A stretch of 49,807 nt of DNA from an uncultured Xylophilus sp. (GTDB lineage: Bacteria; Pseudomonadota; Gammaproteobacteria; Burkholderiales; Burkholderiaceae_C). The notes below the pieces were generated by a model. That model was not told the DNA's origin and did no database searches. It saw only the letters and a list, made by a program, of their open reading frames with translations. This document shows positions 35,482 to 44,789 of the stretch, in pieces. The DNA lies in NCBI GenBank assembly GCA_913776965.1, contig CAJYQL010000001.1:1-49807 (forward strand), written 5' to 3'. Within the stretch, counting starts at the first letter, position 1. Each line of letters begins with the position of its first letter. The translations under genes and the position numbers were made by a program.

Positions 35482-36323
35482 ACCGCGACGGCGCCCTTGA
35501 TCGCCGGATGGCTCTGGTAGTCGCGCACCTCGATGTCCTCGTAGGCGTAGTCGAAGAGGGTCGGCGGGCGGCGGCGGAAATGCAGCGTGGGGTAGGGGAA
35601 GGGCTCGCGGGTGAGCTGCAGCGCGACCTGATCGCGGTGGTTGCTGTAGATGTGGCAGTCGCCGCCGGTCCAGACGAAGTCGCCGACGTCGAGGTCGCAC
35701 TGCTCGGCCACCATGTGGGTCAGCAGCGCATAGCTCGCGATGTTGAACGGCACGCCGAGGAAGATGTCGGCACTGCGCTGGTACAGCTGGCAGCTCAGCT
35801 TGCCGCGCTCGCCGGGCGCCTGCGGCGGCGCAACGTAGAACTGGAAGAACGCATGGCAGGGCATCAGCGCCATCTTGTCGAGGTCGGCGACGTTCCAGGC
35901 GCTGACGATGATGCGTCGCGAATCGGGGTTGCTGCGCAGCGTGTCGATCACCTGCTGCATCTGGTCGATGTGGCCGCCGTCGGGCGTCGGCCAGCTGCGC
36001 CACTGGACGCCGTAGACCGGGCCGAGGTCGCCGTCCGCGCGGGCCCACTCGTCCCAGATCGTCACGCCGCGCTCCTGCAGCCAGGTGTTGCTGCTGCTGC
36101 CGCTCAGGAACCAGAGCAGTTCCTGCACGATGGAGCGCAGGTGCACCTTCTTGGTGGTAACCAGCGGAAAGCCCTCGTGCAGATTGAAGCGCATCTGGTA
36201 GCCGAAGACGCTGGTCGTGCCGGTGCCGGTGCGGTCGCCCTTCTGCACGCCGTGTTCGAGGACATGGCGGACGAAATCCTCGTACTGGCGGCGGACGGGG
36301 CGGGGGGCGGCAGGTGCGGTCAT
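35478..36323 (-). CDS. thyA: Thymidylate synthase
   Basis: Makes dTMP from dUMP using methylene-tetrahydrofolate. The 281 residues show [32 protein letters not shown], the catalytic Cys block [12 protein letters not shown], and [20 protein letters not shown]. The ATG at 36323 gives the normal length with a short extension. First gene of the thyA-folA pair; divergent from the SNF2 helicase, with 61 bp between. Confidence 0.97.
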   Translation of the reverse strand: MTAPAAPRPVRRQYEDFVRHVLEHGVQKGDRTGTGTTSVFGYQMRFNLHEGFPLVTTKKVHLRSIVQELLWFLSGSSSNTWLQERGVTIWDEWARADGDLGPVYGVQWRSWPTPDGGHIDQMQQVIDTLRSNPDSRRIIVSAWNVADLDKMALMPCHAFFQFYVAPPQAPGERGKLSCQLYQRSADIFLGVPFNIASYALLTHMVAEQCDLDVGDFVWTGGDCHIYSNHRDQVALQLTREPFPYPTLHFRRRPPTLFDYAYEDIEVRDYQSHPAIKGAVAV

Positions 36324-36384
36324 GGCGGGCGGCGAGGTCGGCAGGAGGACCGGGGATTCTAGGAGCGCACCCGACAATCGCCCG

Positions 36385-38757
36385 ATGCCCGACCCGCTCC
36401 CCTCGCCGCGCCTGCTGCTGCGCACCCTGACCCGCGGCGACGGCCTGCTCGGCATGGCGCCTTCGCCGCCCTTCGGCCCGCGGGCGGCGCCGGTGACGGT
36501 GGCCTGGGTCGACCGGTTGCCGCCGGACACGGACGCCGATGCGGCCCTCGCGCCGTGGGGGCTGCACCGCATCCCGCCCGACAGCCTGCAGTGGCGGGGC
36601 GATGGCGCTGCGGAGGCGGCCTTTGGCGGTCCGCCACCCGCGCTGTGGTCGCTGCCGCAGGAAGACGCATTCGGAGACTTCTGGGCCGACCAGGTGCCGG
36701 CATTGCGCGCGGGCGGATGGGCGGTGGTCGTCCAGCCGGGATTCGCCCACGAGAGCGTGCCGGTCGAGGCGTGGCGCCTGGTGGTGGCACCCGACACCGG
36801 CGAGGTGGTGGGCCGTGCGGTCGCCGGAGCGCATCGGCCGGCAGCCCCTGCCGCCGTGTCTGCGGGTGGCCTGTCGCTGCCGCGGCGCGAAGGATCGTGG
36901 CTGCTGACCCTCGGCATCGAGATCGACGGCGAGGCGCTCGACCTCGCGCCGCTCCTGGCCGACCTGCTGCGCCGCGATCCGCGCTGGCGCGATGCGGCGG
37001 CGCTGGCGGCGATCGACGACGCGGCCCGCATCCGCCTGCGGGCACCTGGCGGACGGCGCATCGACGCACCCGCCGCGCCGCTGAAGGCGATCGTCGGCGG
37101 GCTGCTGGACCTGCTGGCCGATCCGCGCCGGCGGGCCGGTCCGCTGCGGCTGTCGCATTGGGATGCCGACCGGCTGGAGCGGCTGCGGTCCGCGCTGGCG
37201 GCCAGCCAGGCCGGCCGCGCCGGGCCGTCGGGCGCCTGGGCGTTGCAGGGCGACGCCGGCCTGCAGGCGCTCGCCGCCCGGCTGCGCGACAGCGGGCCGC
37301 CGGCGCCGGTCGCCGCGCCGGCCGGGCTGGGTATCACGCTGCGGCCCTACCAGCAGGAAGGGCTGGCCTGGCTGCAGTACCTGCGGGCGCAGGGTCTCGG
37401 CGGCATCCTGGCCGACGACATGGGCCTGGGCAAGACGGCGCAGGCGCTGGCGCACCTGCTGGTCGAGCGCGATGCCGGCCGGGCCGACCGGCCGTCGCTG
37501 GTCGTCGTGCCGACCTCGCTCGTCTTCAACTGGCAGGCGGAAGCGGCCCGGGTGGCGCCGGCGCTGCGGGTGCTGGCGCTGCAGGGCGAGGACCGCCGGG
37601 CGGCCTGGCCGACGCTCGCAGACCACGACCTGGTGATCACCACCTATCCGCTCGCCTGGCGGGACCTCGACCACCTGCGGGCCCAGAGCTGGCACCTGCT
37701 GGTGCTGGACGAGGCGCAGATGGTGAAGAACGCCACCGGCCGTGCCGCACGGGCCCTGCGCCGGCTTCCGGCCCGTCACCGGCTCTGTTTGACCGGCACG
37801 CCGTTGGAGAACCACCTCGGCGAGCTGTGGGCGCAATTCGACTTCCTGATGCCCGGCTTCCTGGGCGACACCCGCAGCTTCCACCGGCTGTGGAAAAAGC
37901 CGATCGAGGTCGGCGGCGAGACCGCCCGCGCCGCGTTGCTCGCCGCGCGGGTGCGGCCGTTCATCCTGCGGCGCCGCAAGGACGACGTGGCGCCCGAGCT
38001 GCCGCCCCGCACCGAGATCGTCGAGCGGGTGCCACTGGTCGGGCGCCAGCGCGAGCTGTACGAGAGCGTACGGGTCGCGGCAGACGTGCAGGTGCGGCGG
38101 GTGCTGGAGAGAAGCGGTTTTGCCGGTGCGCAGATCGCGGTGCTCGATGCCCTCTTGAAGCTGCGCCAAGTCTGCTGCGACCCGCGGCTGCTGCGCGACA
38201 CCGCCACCCCGCCGGACATGGAACACGCCAAGATCGACCGCCTCTGCGAGATGCTGCCGCCGATGGTCGAGGCCGGCCGGCGCGTACTGGTGTTCTCGCA
38301 GTTCACCGCGATGCTGGCGCTGGTCGGCGCGGCGCTCGATGCGCGGGGCCTGCGCTGGATCGCACTGACCGGCGCCACGCCGGCCGCGGACCGGGGTAAC
38401 GTGGTGGCGCGCTTCCAGGCGGGCGAAGTGCCGCTCCTGCTGGCCAGCCTGAAGGCCGGCGGCACCGGGCTCAACCTGACCGCGGCCGACACGGTGATCC
38501 ACCTCGACCCCTGGTGGAACCCGGCGGTGGAGGAACAGGCCACGGCCCGCGCCCACCGGATCGGCCAGACCCGGCCGGTATTCGTCTACCGGCTGATCGC
38601 CGAAGGCAGCATCGAGGAACGGATGCAGGTGCTGCAGGCCCGCAAGGCGGCGCTGGCCGACGGCGTGCTGGGCCGCGACACCGCGGGCGGTGCGCCGAAG
38701 TTCGGCGAGGCCGACCTCGCAGGATTGCTCGCGCCGCTGGACCTGCCGGGCGGCTAA
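36385..38757 (+). CDS. SNF2/HepA-family DNA helicase-like ATPase
   Basis: Double-stranded DNA translocase of the SWI2/SNF2 superfamily, 790 residues. A ~320-residue N-terminal region has no recognised domain. Motif [20 protein letters not shown] is near residue 344, motif [16 protein letters not shown] near 441 and motif [22 protein letters not shown]. The C-terminal RecA lobe has [31 protein letters not shown] and [20 protein letters not shown] near 695-729. The bacterial role is not established. The ATG at 36385 is preferred to upstream starts that overlap thyA. Convergent with the FAD-linked dehydrogenase gene, only 13 bp apart. Confidence 0.93.
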   Translation: MPDPLPSPRLLLRTLTRGDGLLGMAPSPPFGPRAAPVTVAWVDRLPPDTDADAALAPWGLHRIPPDSLQWRGDGAAEAAFGGPPPALWSLPQEDAFGDFWADQVPALRAGGWAVVVQPGFAHESVPVEAWRLVVAPDTGEVVGRAVAGAHRPAAPAAVSAGGLSLPRREGSWLLTLGIEIDGEALDLAPLLADLLRRDPRWRDAAALAAIDDAARIRLRAPGGRRIDAPAAPLKAIVGGLLDLLADPRRRAGPLRLSHWDADRLERLRSALAASQAGRAGPSGAWALQGDAGLQALAARLRDSGPPAPVAAPAGLGITLRPYQQEGLAWLQYLRAQGLGGILADDMGLGKTAQALAHLLVERDAGRADRPSLVVVPTSLVFNWQAEAARVAPALRVLALQGEDRRAAWPTLADHDLVITTYPLAWRDLDHLRAQSWHLLVLDEAQMVKNATGRAARALRRLPARHRLCLTGTPLENHLGELWAQFDFLMPGFLGDTRSFHRLWKKPIEVGGETARAALLAARVRPFILRRRKDDVAPELPPRTEIVERVPLVGRQRELYESVRVAADVQVRRVLERSGFAGAQIAVLDALLKLRQVCCDPRLLRDTATPPDMEHAKIDRLCEMLPPMVEAGRRVLVFSQFTAMLALVGAALDARGLRWIALTGATPAADRGNVVARFQAGEVPLLLASLKAGGTGLNLTAADTVIHLDPWWNPAVEEQATARAHRIGQTRPVFVYRLIAEGSIEERMQVLQARKAALADGVLGRDTAGGAPKFGEADLAGLLAPLDLPGG

Positions 38758-38770
38758 GCGCCGACCCTCG

Positions 38771-40198
38771 TCAGGCCGCGAGCATGCGGCCCGGATTCAT
38801 CAGGTTCTGCGGGTCCAGCGCCCGCTTGACCGCACGCATCATCTCCAGCGCCACCGGCGATTCGTACTGCGCCAGCGTGCACACCTTCAGGCCGCCGACG
38901 CCGTGCTCGGCCGAGAAGGAGCCGTCGAAGTCGGCGACCGAGCGGTAGACCAGTTCGTTGATCGCGTGCTCGTGGTCGCGCAGGAAAGCGCGGGTGTCGC
39001 CGCTCTCCGGCGCCTGCACGTTGTAGTGCAGGTTGCCGTCGCCCAGGTGGCCAAAATTAACCAGCCGGATGCCCGGGAACGCATCCTGCAGCAGGCGGTC
39101 GGTGGTCGCCACGAAGTCGGGGATGCGCGAGACCGGCACCGAGATGTCGTGCTTCACGTTCAGGCCTTCCTCGGCCTGGGCCAGCGGGATGTTCTCGCGG
39201 ACGTGCCAGAGCTGGTGGGCCTGCGCCAGGTTTTCCGCAACGACCGCATCGGTGACGCAGCCGTCCTCGAACGCGGTTTCCAGCAGCCGCTCGAACTGGG
39301 CGCGAGCATGTTCTTCCGACTCGCTGTCGGAGTTCTCGAGCAGCACGCAGTAGGGCACGCCCTCGTCGCCCAGGAACGGCACCCGCAACTGCGGCATGTG
39401 CTTGCCGACCAGCGACAGCGCGAACTGGCCCATCACCTCGAAACCGGTGAGGCCGGCGCCCAGGTGCCGATGTGCGAGGCCGAGCAGCGTGACCGCGTGG
39501 CCGAGCGAGGGCACAGCCGCCCAGGCCGTGAGCCGCGCGGCGGGCTGCGGATAGAGCTTCATCGTCGCCGCGGTGATCACGCCGAGGGTGCCCTCGCTGC
39601 CGACGAACAGGTTGCGCAGGTCGTAGCCGGTGTTGTCCTTGCGCAGGCCGGTCAGGCCGTTCCAGACCTCGCCGCCGGCGGTGACCACCTCCAGGCCTAG
39701 GCACAGGTCGCGGGCATTGCCATAGCGCACCACCTGCGTGCCGCCGGCGTTGCTCGCAAGGTTGCCGCCGATCGTGCAGCTGCCCTCGGCTGCGAGGCTC
39801 AGCGGGAACAGGTAGCCGGCTTTTTCCGCGGCTTCCTGCAGCACCTGCAGTACGCAGCCGGCCTCGACCGTGACGGTCAGGTTGTCACCGTCGATCGCGC
39901 GAATCGCGTTCATGCGCGCGAGGCTCAGCACCACCTGCGTGCCCGAGGTGTCGGGCGTCGAGCCGGCGACCAGCCCGGTGTTGCCGCCCTGCGGCACCAG
40001 CGCCGTGCCGGCGGCCGCGCAGGCCTGGACCACTGCGGCGACCTCGTCGGTGCTGCCCGGCCGCACGACGGCGAGGGCGGTGCCTTTCACGCGGCGGCGC
40101 CAGTCCTGCTCCCAGGCGGTGAGGTCGGTGGCGGGATCGTCGTGCGTCAGCACGTTGGCGGCGCCGACGATGTCGGCGAGCTGGGCGAGAAGCGTCAT
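38771..40198 (-). CDS. FAD-linked D-2-hydroxyacid dehydrogenase (GlcD/D2HGDH-like)
   Basis: 475-residue flavoprotein of the PCMH-type FAD oxidase family, oxidising a D-2-hydroxyacid such as D-lactate, glycolate or D-2-hydroxyglutarate. FAD-binding blocks VVRPGSTDEVAAVVQACAAA, LVPQGGNTGLVAGSTPD and EGSCTIGGNLASNAGG are clear, as is LFVGSEGTLGVITAATMKL. The C-terminal substrate domain has FGHLGDGNLHYNV and EHGVGGLK with the metal-binding His and Glu. The exact substrate cannot be read. The gene is divergent from a LysR regulator (78 bp), which probably controls it. Confidence 0.92.
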   Translation of the reverse strand: MTLLAQLADIVGAANVLTHDDPATDLTAWEQDWRRRVKGTALAVVRPGSTDEVAAVVQACAAAGTALVPQGGNTGLVAGSTPDTSGTQVVLSLARMNAIRAIDGDNLTVTVEAGCVLQVLQEAAEKAGYLFPLSLAAEGSCTIGGNLASNAGGTQVVRYGNARDLCLGLEVVTAGGEVWNGLTGLRKDNTGYDLRNLFVGSEGTLGVITAATMKLYPQPAARLTAWAAVPSLGHAVTLLGLAHRHLGAGLTGFEVMGQFALSLVGKHMPQLRVPFLGDEGVPYCVLLENSDSESEEHARAQFERLLETAFEDGCVTDAVVAENLAQAHQLWHVRENIPLAQAEEGLNVKHDISVPVSRIPDFVATTDRLLQDAFPGIRLVNFGHLGDGNLHYNVQAPESGDTRAFLRDHEHAINELVYRSVADFDGSFSAEHGVGGLKVCTLAQYESPVALEMMRAVKRALDPQNLMNPGRMLAA

Positions 40199-40276
40199 GG
40201 GAAAGCCGTCCTGCAGAAGATGAACTGGGTGGGAGCTTAGCCCTGCTGCCGCTGCGGCACAATTTGAAGAATTCGC

Positions 40277-41221
40277 ATGGTTATGCCGGTTTTTCCTCAC
40301 AACGTCTCCCTGCGGCAGCTGCGCGCCTTCGTCGAGGTCGCGGACGGTGGTTCGTTCGCCGCGGCGTCCCGACGGCTGTTCATCACCCAGTCGGCGCTGT
40401 CGGAGTCGATCCGGCAGCTGGAGGCCGCAGTCGGCCTGCGGCTGGTCGACCGCACCACCCGCACCGCCGGCCTGACCGAGGCCGGTGCGCTGTTCCTGCT
40501 GGATGTGCGGCAGGCGCTCGACACGCTGGAGCAGGGCATGCGGCGGGTGGGCGACCTGGCGTCGCTGCGCGGCGGCGACGTGCGCATCGTCGCGGCGCCG
40601 TCGGTGCTGGCCGCTATCGTCATGCCCTGCCTGCCGGCGCTGCGGGCGGCCCATCCGGGCGTGCGGGTGTCGCTGCACGAAGAGGGCGGCGACGCGGTGG
40701 TGCGCTGGGTACGCGAGGGTGCCGCCGACTTCGGGGTGGGCGGCTGGCGCGACGATGCCAAGCCGCTGGAGGCCGAGCCGCTGCTCGAGGATGCGATGGG
40801 CCTGCTCGCGCTGCCCGACGAACCGCTGCTGCGCCGGCGGCGGCTGCTCGCGTCGCACCTCGCCGACCGGGCGATGGTCGGCTACACCACCGATACCGCG
40901 ATCCATGCACTGCTCAGCGCGTCGGCCGAGGTACCCGCATCGGTGCGCGCACCGGCGCTGCGGGTGTCGAACACGGTGCTGCTGCAGCAGGCGATCGCCT
41001 CGGGGCTGGGCATGGCGGTGGTGCCGGCGCTGATCGCGCGCCATCCGGCCCTGCAGGCGCTCGGGTTCGCGCCGCTCGCGGCACCGCGCATCCTGCGGCG
41101 GGTGATGGTGTTCCGGCGTCCGCGACGGGCGCTGTCGCCGGCGGCGGAAGTGTTCCGCACGGCGATCCTGCGGCAGGCGGCGGCGCTGCGGGGGCTGCCG
41201 GGGTTCGGCGACGCGGCCTGA
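40277..41221 (+). CDS. LysR-family transcriptional regulator
   Basis: 314 residues with an N-terminal winged helix-turn-helix (SLRQLRAFVEVADGGSFAAA, then RLFITQSALSESIRQLEAAV and LTEAG) and a periplasmic-binding-like effector domain. Divergent from the FAD-linked dehydrogenase, the usual layout for a LysR regulator and its target. The 78-bp gap contains AATTTGAAGAATTC, but a defined T-N11-A operator could not be singled out. The effector is unknown. Confidence 0.93.
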   Translation: MVMPVFPHNVSLRQLRAFVEVADGGSFAAASRRLFITQSALSESIRQLEAAVGLRLVDRTTRTAGLTEAGALFLLDVRQALDTLEQGMRRVGDLASLRGGDVRIVAAPSVLAAIVMPCLPALRAAHPGVRVSLHEEGGDAVVRWVREGAADFGVGGWRDDAKPLEAEPLLEDAMGLLALPDEPLLRRRRLLASHLADRAMVGYTTDTAIHALLSASAEVPASVRAPALRVSNTVLLQQAIASGLGMAVVPALIARHPALQALGFAPLAAPRILRRVMVFRRPRRALSPAAEVFRTAILRQAAALRGLPGFGDAA

Positions 41222-41233
41222 GCCGCGGCGGCC

Positions 41234-41680
41234 TCAGCGGCCTGCGGCGGCGGTGGGCGGGGTGGCCGCGGCCTCGTGCCGGGCCGAGCGCAGCCGCAGC
41301 CGCACATGCAGAGCGCAGGCGACGAAGAGCGCCAGGCACAGCACCACCTCGATCATCGCGAGCCAGTTGCCGGGCGGCCGGTCGCTCCAGGCCCGCACCA
41401 CGCCTTCGGTGAAATACAGCCAGACCAGCAGGCTCACCCAGCGGTAGGTGTACATCCGGTGCTTGAGCAGCCCGGCCAGCGGCAGGCACAGCGGCAGCGC
41501 CTTCAGCGCCAGCCAGGAGCCACCGGGCCGGATCGGCGCCAGGACCAGTTCCCAGGCCAGGCACAGCACGATCAGGCCGAGCAGGCTGCCGACCGCGAGC
41601 CAGCGGGTGCGGCGCACCGCCAGCGACGGAAGGACGGGGGCGGCGGGACGGCCGGGCGTGGGGAGGGAAGGGGCGGCCAT
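41234..41680 (-). CDS. DUF2069 membrane protein
   Basis: About 148 residues, with four hydrophobic segments (GSLLGLIVLCLAWELVL, ALKALPLCLPLAGLL, WVSLLVWLYFTEGVV and IEVVLCLALFVACALHV). LKALPLCLPLAGLLKHRMYT and the YFTEGVVRAWSD block are characteristic of DUF2069. The function is unknown. The start is ambiguous: in-frame ATGs at 41680, 41692 and 41695 all lack a good ribosome site. Convergent with the LysR gene and divergent from the YihY gene, a few bases away. Confidence 0.88.
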   Translation of the reverse strand: MAAPSLPTPGRPAAPVLPSLAVRRTRWLAVGSLLGLIVLCLAWELVLAPIRPGGSWLALKALPLCLPLAGLLKHRMYTYRWVSLLVWLYFTEGVVRAWSDRPPGNWLAMIEVVLCLALFVACALHVRLRLRSARHEAAATPPTAAAGR

Positions 41681-41702
41681 GGGGGCTGGCATCATAGCGG
41701 CC

Positions 41703-42962
41703 ATGCCTTTTCCTCCCCCGCGCACGGTGCTGCTGCAGCGGCTGCCCGGCGGCCTGCGCGGGCGCGCCGACTCCCTGCTGCACGATCTCTCGCGTTTTCC
41801 GTGGCGTATCACTGCGGCCACGCTGCGCGAACGTTTCCGCGAGGACGACCTCGCGCTCACCGCCAGCAGCCTGACCTTCACCACCATCCTGGCGCTGGTG
41901 CCGTTCTTCACCGTGGCGCTGGCGGCGTTCACCGCCTTCCCGATGTTCTCGGAGATGCAGATGCAGCTGCAGCGCTGGCTGGTGGCGAGCCTGGTGCCGG
42001 ACGGCATCGCGCGGCAGGTGCTGGGCTACCTGACGCAGTTCTCCCGCAGCGCGAGCAAGCTGGGCGTGGCGGGCCTGACCGTGCTGCTGGTCACGGCGCT
42101 CGCGCTGATCCTGACCATCGACCGCACGCTCAACCGCATCTGGCGGGTGCGCCGTCCGCGGCCGCTCGGCCAGCGGGTGCTGATCTACTGGGCCGCGATC
42201 ACGCTGGGGCCGCTGGTGCTCGGCATCAGCCTCGCGACCACCGCCTCGGTGCTGGCGATGTCGCGCAGCGTGGTCGACAGCATCCCGGGCGCACTGCGGG
42301 TACTGCTCGACTCGATGGAATTCTTCCTGCTGGCGGGCGGCATCGCGTCGCTCTACCACTACGTGCCCAACACGCGGGTGAAGTGGAGCCATGCCTGGGT
42401 GGGCGGCGCCTTCGTCGCGTTCGGGATCGAGATCGCGAAGCGGGTGCTCGGCCTGTACATCGACGCGGTGCCGACCTATTCGGTGCTGTACGGCGCCTTC
42501 GCGACGCTGCCGATCCTGCTGGTGTGGATTTATGTCGCCTGGGTGATCGTGCTGCTCGGCGCGGTGGTGACGGCGTATCTGCCGAGCCTCTTGGCCGGCG
42601 TCGCGCGTCGCGCCGGCACGCACGGCTGGCAGTTCCAGCTGGCGATCGAGGTGCTGCAGCAACTGGCCGCGGCACAGCACGCCGGGCACCACGGCCGCAC
42701 CGCGGTCCAACTCGCCGAGGCGCTGCAGGTCGATGCGCTGCAGCTGGAGCCGGTGCTGGAGACGCTCGCGGCCCTCGACTGGATCGGCCAGCTGCGCGAG
42801 GCGCAGGACGGCATGCCGTCGCGCACCGTGCTGCTGGCGGATGCTGAGGCTACCGCGTTGGAGCCGCTGGTGCAGCGCCTGCTGCTGCCGCGCGCGCCCA
42901 GCGTGCAGGATGTGTGGGAAAAGTCCGCTCTGGGCAGGCTGCGCCTGCGCGACGTGCTATAA
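41703..42962 (+). CDS. YihY/virulence factor BrkB family membrane protein
   Basis: 419-residue polytopic inner-membrane protein. The YihY core (about residues 30-310) has six or so helices and family blocks DLALTASSLTFTTILALVPF, LNRIWRVRRPRPLGQRVLIY, WAAITLGPLVLGISL, YHYVPNTRVKWSHAWVGGAF and YSVLYGAFATLPILLVWIYV. The C-terminal ~100 residues are soluble and helical, with AVQLAEALQVDALQLEPVLE that may be a winged-helix-like segment. Often mis-annotated as ribonuclease BN; no nuclease motif is seen. The role is unknown. Confidence 0.92.
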   Translation: MPFPPPRTVLLQRLPGGLRGRADSLLHDLSRFPWRITAATLRERFREDDLALTASSLTFTTILALVPFFTVALAAFTAFPMFSEMQMQLQRWLVASLVPDGIARQVLGYLTQFSRSASKLGVAGLTVLLVTALALILTIDRTLNRIWRVRRPRPLGQRVLIYWAAITLGPLVLGISLATTASVLAMSRSVVDSIPGALRVLLDSMEFFLLAGGIASLYHYVPNTRVKWSHAWVGGAFVAFGIEIAKRVLGLYIDAVPTYSVLYGAFATLPILLVWIYVAWVIVLLGAVVTAYLPSLLAGVARRAGTHGWQFQLAIEVLQQLAAAQHAGHHGRTAVQLAEALQVDALQLEPVLETLAALDWIGQLREAQDGMPSRTVLLADAEATALEPLVQRLLLPRAPSVQDVWEKSALGRLRLRDVL

Positions 42963-43076
42963 AATCGTGAGCGAACACGCGACGGCTGGTGACGCGAAAG
43001 GGCTGGACATGCCGAACCGCCGGGCGATCTAATCGACATCCGCCGCGCCAGGGCGTGCGGCACCACGGAGACCACC

Positions 43077-43526
43077 ATGAAAGTCAGCGACATCCTCCGC
43101 GTCAAGGGCAATACGCTCTACACCGTCACCCCCGACGAGCCGCTGTCGGCCGCCATCGCGATCATGTCCGAGCGCGACATCGGCTCGCTGGTCGTCATGG
43201 AGCACGGCGACCTGGTGGGCATGCTGACCTTCCGCGAGGTGATCCAGATGCTGGTGAAGAACGGCGGCAGCGTCGGCACCACCCTGGTCCGCAGCGCGAT
43301 GGACGACCATCCGCTCACCTGCACCTCCGAGACCGAGCTGGACGAGGTCCGCCGCATGATGCTCGACCGCCACGCCCGCTACATGCCGGTGATGAACCAG
43401 CGCATGCTAATGGGCGTGATCAGCTTCTACGACGTCGCCAAGGCGGTGGTGGACAGCCAGAATTTCGAGAACCGGATGCTCAAGGCCTATATCCGCGACT
43501 GGCCGGAAGGCGCGGAACAGGCTTGA
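43077..43526 (+). CDS. Two-CBS-domain protein
   Basis: 149 residues, essentially a Bateman module of two CBS domains: LYTVTPDEPLSAAIAIMSER with GSLVVMEHGDLVGMLTFREV, then MDDHPLTCTSETELDEVRRM with RYMPVMNQRMLMGVISFYDV. Such stand-alone modules bind adenosyl nucleotides and regulate partners. No partner is indicated. ACGGAG precedes the ATG. It is followed by a triple-hairpin element and aroC. Confidence 0.92.
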   Translation: MKVSDILRVKGNTLYTVTPDEPLSAAIAIMSERDIGSLVVMEHGDLVGMLTFREVIQMLVKNGGSVGTTLVRSAMDDHPLTCTSETELDEVRRMMLDRHARYMPVMNQRMLMGVISFYDVAKAVVDSQNFENRMLKAYIRDWPEGAEQA

Positions 43527-43542
43527 GGGAGAGCATCCCCCC

Positions 43543-43627
43543 GAGCGGCTGCGCCGCTCCCCCCTTCTCTCGCTGCGCGGGAAGGGGGGCGCAGTCGGTG
43601 GACCGGCGGAGCCGGATCCACGACTGC
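43543..43627. repeat. Three-hairpin palindromic element between the CBS gene and aroC
   Basis: Three adjacent stems: GAGCGGC/GCCGCTC (43543-43559), CCCCCCTTC/GAAGGGGGG (43559-43589) and GCAGTCG/CGACTGC enclosing a further near-palindrome (43591-43627). From memory, sequences like CCCCCTTCTCTCGCTGCGCG recur in Comamonadaceae intergenic regions, so this is probably a dispersed REP-like unit. It may also end the CBS transcript. Confidence 0.6.
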
Positions 43628-43691
43628 CCGTGTGAAGGCAGGGTCTGCCGACGGCGGGCGGGTTGATCGGCGTCCCCGATAATCGCCGCCC

Positions 43692-44789
43692 ATGAGCGGC
43701 AATACCTTCGGCACCCTTTTCTGCGTCACGAACTTCGGTGAATCCCACGGGCCGGCCATCGGCTGCGTGATCGACGGCTGCCCGCCCGGCATGGCGCTCT
43801 CGGAAGCGGACATCCAGGCGGACCTCGACCGCCGGCGGCCGGGCACCAGCCGGCACGTCACCCAGCGCAACGAACCCGATGCGGTCGAGATCCTGAGCGG
43901 CGTGTATGAGGGCAAGACCACCGGCACGCCGATCGCGCTCCTGATCCGCAACGCCGACCAGCGCAGCAAGGACTATTCCGAGATCGCCCAGCGTTTCCGC
44001 CCGGGCCATGCCGACTACACCTACTGGCACAAGTACGGCATCCGCGATCCGCGCGGCGGTGGCCGGTCGTCGGCCCGGCTGACCGCGCCGACCGTCGCCG
44101 CCGGCGCGGTGGCGAAGAAATGGCTGGCCGAGAAGTACGGCGTGCAGGTCCGCGGCCACATGACCCAGATCGGCGAACTGCCGATCGGCTTCGACGATTG
44201 GCGCCACGTGCCCGAGAACCCGTTCTTCGCGGGCGTGGCCGACGTGTCGGCGCTCGAGGACTACATGGATGCCCTGCGCAAGGCGGGCGACTCCTGCGGT
44301 GCGCGGCTGCGGGTCGTGGCCTCGGGCGTGCCGGTGGGGCTCGGCGAGCCGCTCTACGACAAGCTCGACGCCGACATCGCCTACGCGATGATGGGTCTGA
44401 ACGCGGTGAAAGCGGTCGAGATCGGCGCCGGCTTCGCGAGCGTGGTCCAGCGCGGCACGGTGCATGGCGACGCGCTGTCGCCGGACGGCTTCAAGTCCAA
44501 CAATGCCGGCGGCATCCTCGGCGGCATCAGCACCGGGCAGGACATCGAGGTGTCGATCGCGATCAAGCCGACCAGCTCGATCATCAGCCCGCGCGAGTCG
44601 ATCGACGTGCAGGGACAATCGGTCGAGGTGGTGACCAAGGGCCGCCACGACCCCTGCGTCGGCATCCGGGCCACGCCGATCGCCGAGGCGCTGCTGGCGA
44701 TGGTGCTGATCGACCACGCCCTGCGCCATCGCGCCCAGTGCGGCGACGTGACGCAGGCGGTGCCGCCGATCAAGGCGTCGTTTCTGTAA
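43692..44789 (+). CDS. aroC: Chorismate synthase
   Basis: Last step of the shikimate pathway: converts EPSP to chorismate with reduced FMN. The 365 residues include [20 protein letters not shown] at 13-32, [40 protein letters not shown] and [20 protein letters not shown]. The length is typical. Its 3' end overlaps the convergent YccS-type gene by 20 bp. Confidence 0.98.
   Translation: MSGNTFGTLFCVTNFGESHGPAIGCVIDGCPPGMALSEADIQADLDRRRPGTSRHVTQRNEPDAVEILSGVYEGKTTGTPIALLIRNADQRSKDYSEIAQRFRPGHADYTYWHKYGIRDPRGGGRSSARLTAPTVAAGAVAKKWLAEKYGVQVRGHMTQIGELPIGFDDWRHVPENPFFAGVADVSALEDYMDALRKAGDSCGARLRVVASGVPVGLGEPLYDKLDADIAYAMMGLNAVKAVEIGAGFASVVQRGTVHGDALSPDGFKSNNAGGILGGISTGQDIEVSIAIKPTSSIISPRESIDVQGQSVEVVTKGRHDPCVGIRATPIAEALLAMVLIDHALRHRAQCGDVTQAVPPIKASFL

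Noticed and set aside
34990-38556. 1188-codon minus-strand ORF ending in dihydrofolate reductase, as if folA were fused to a large N-terminal domain
   Set aside because: The part upstream of 35481 is antisense to thyA and the SNF2 helicase and is Arg/Pro/Gly-rich with no family match. folA has its own ATG overlapping the thyA stop.
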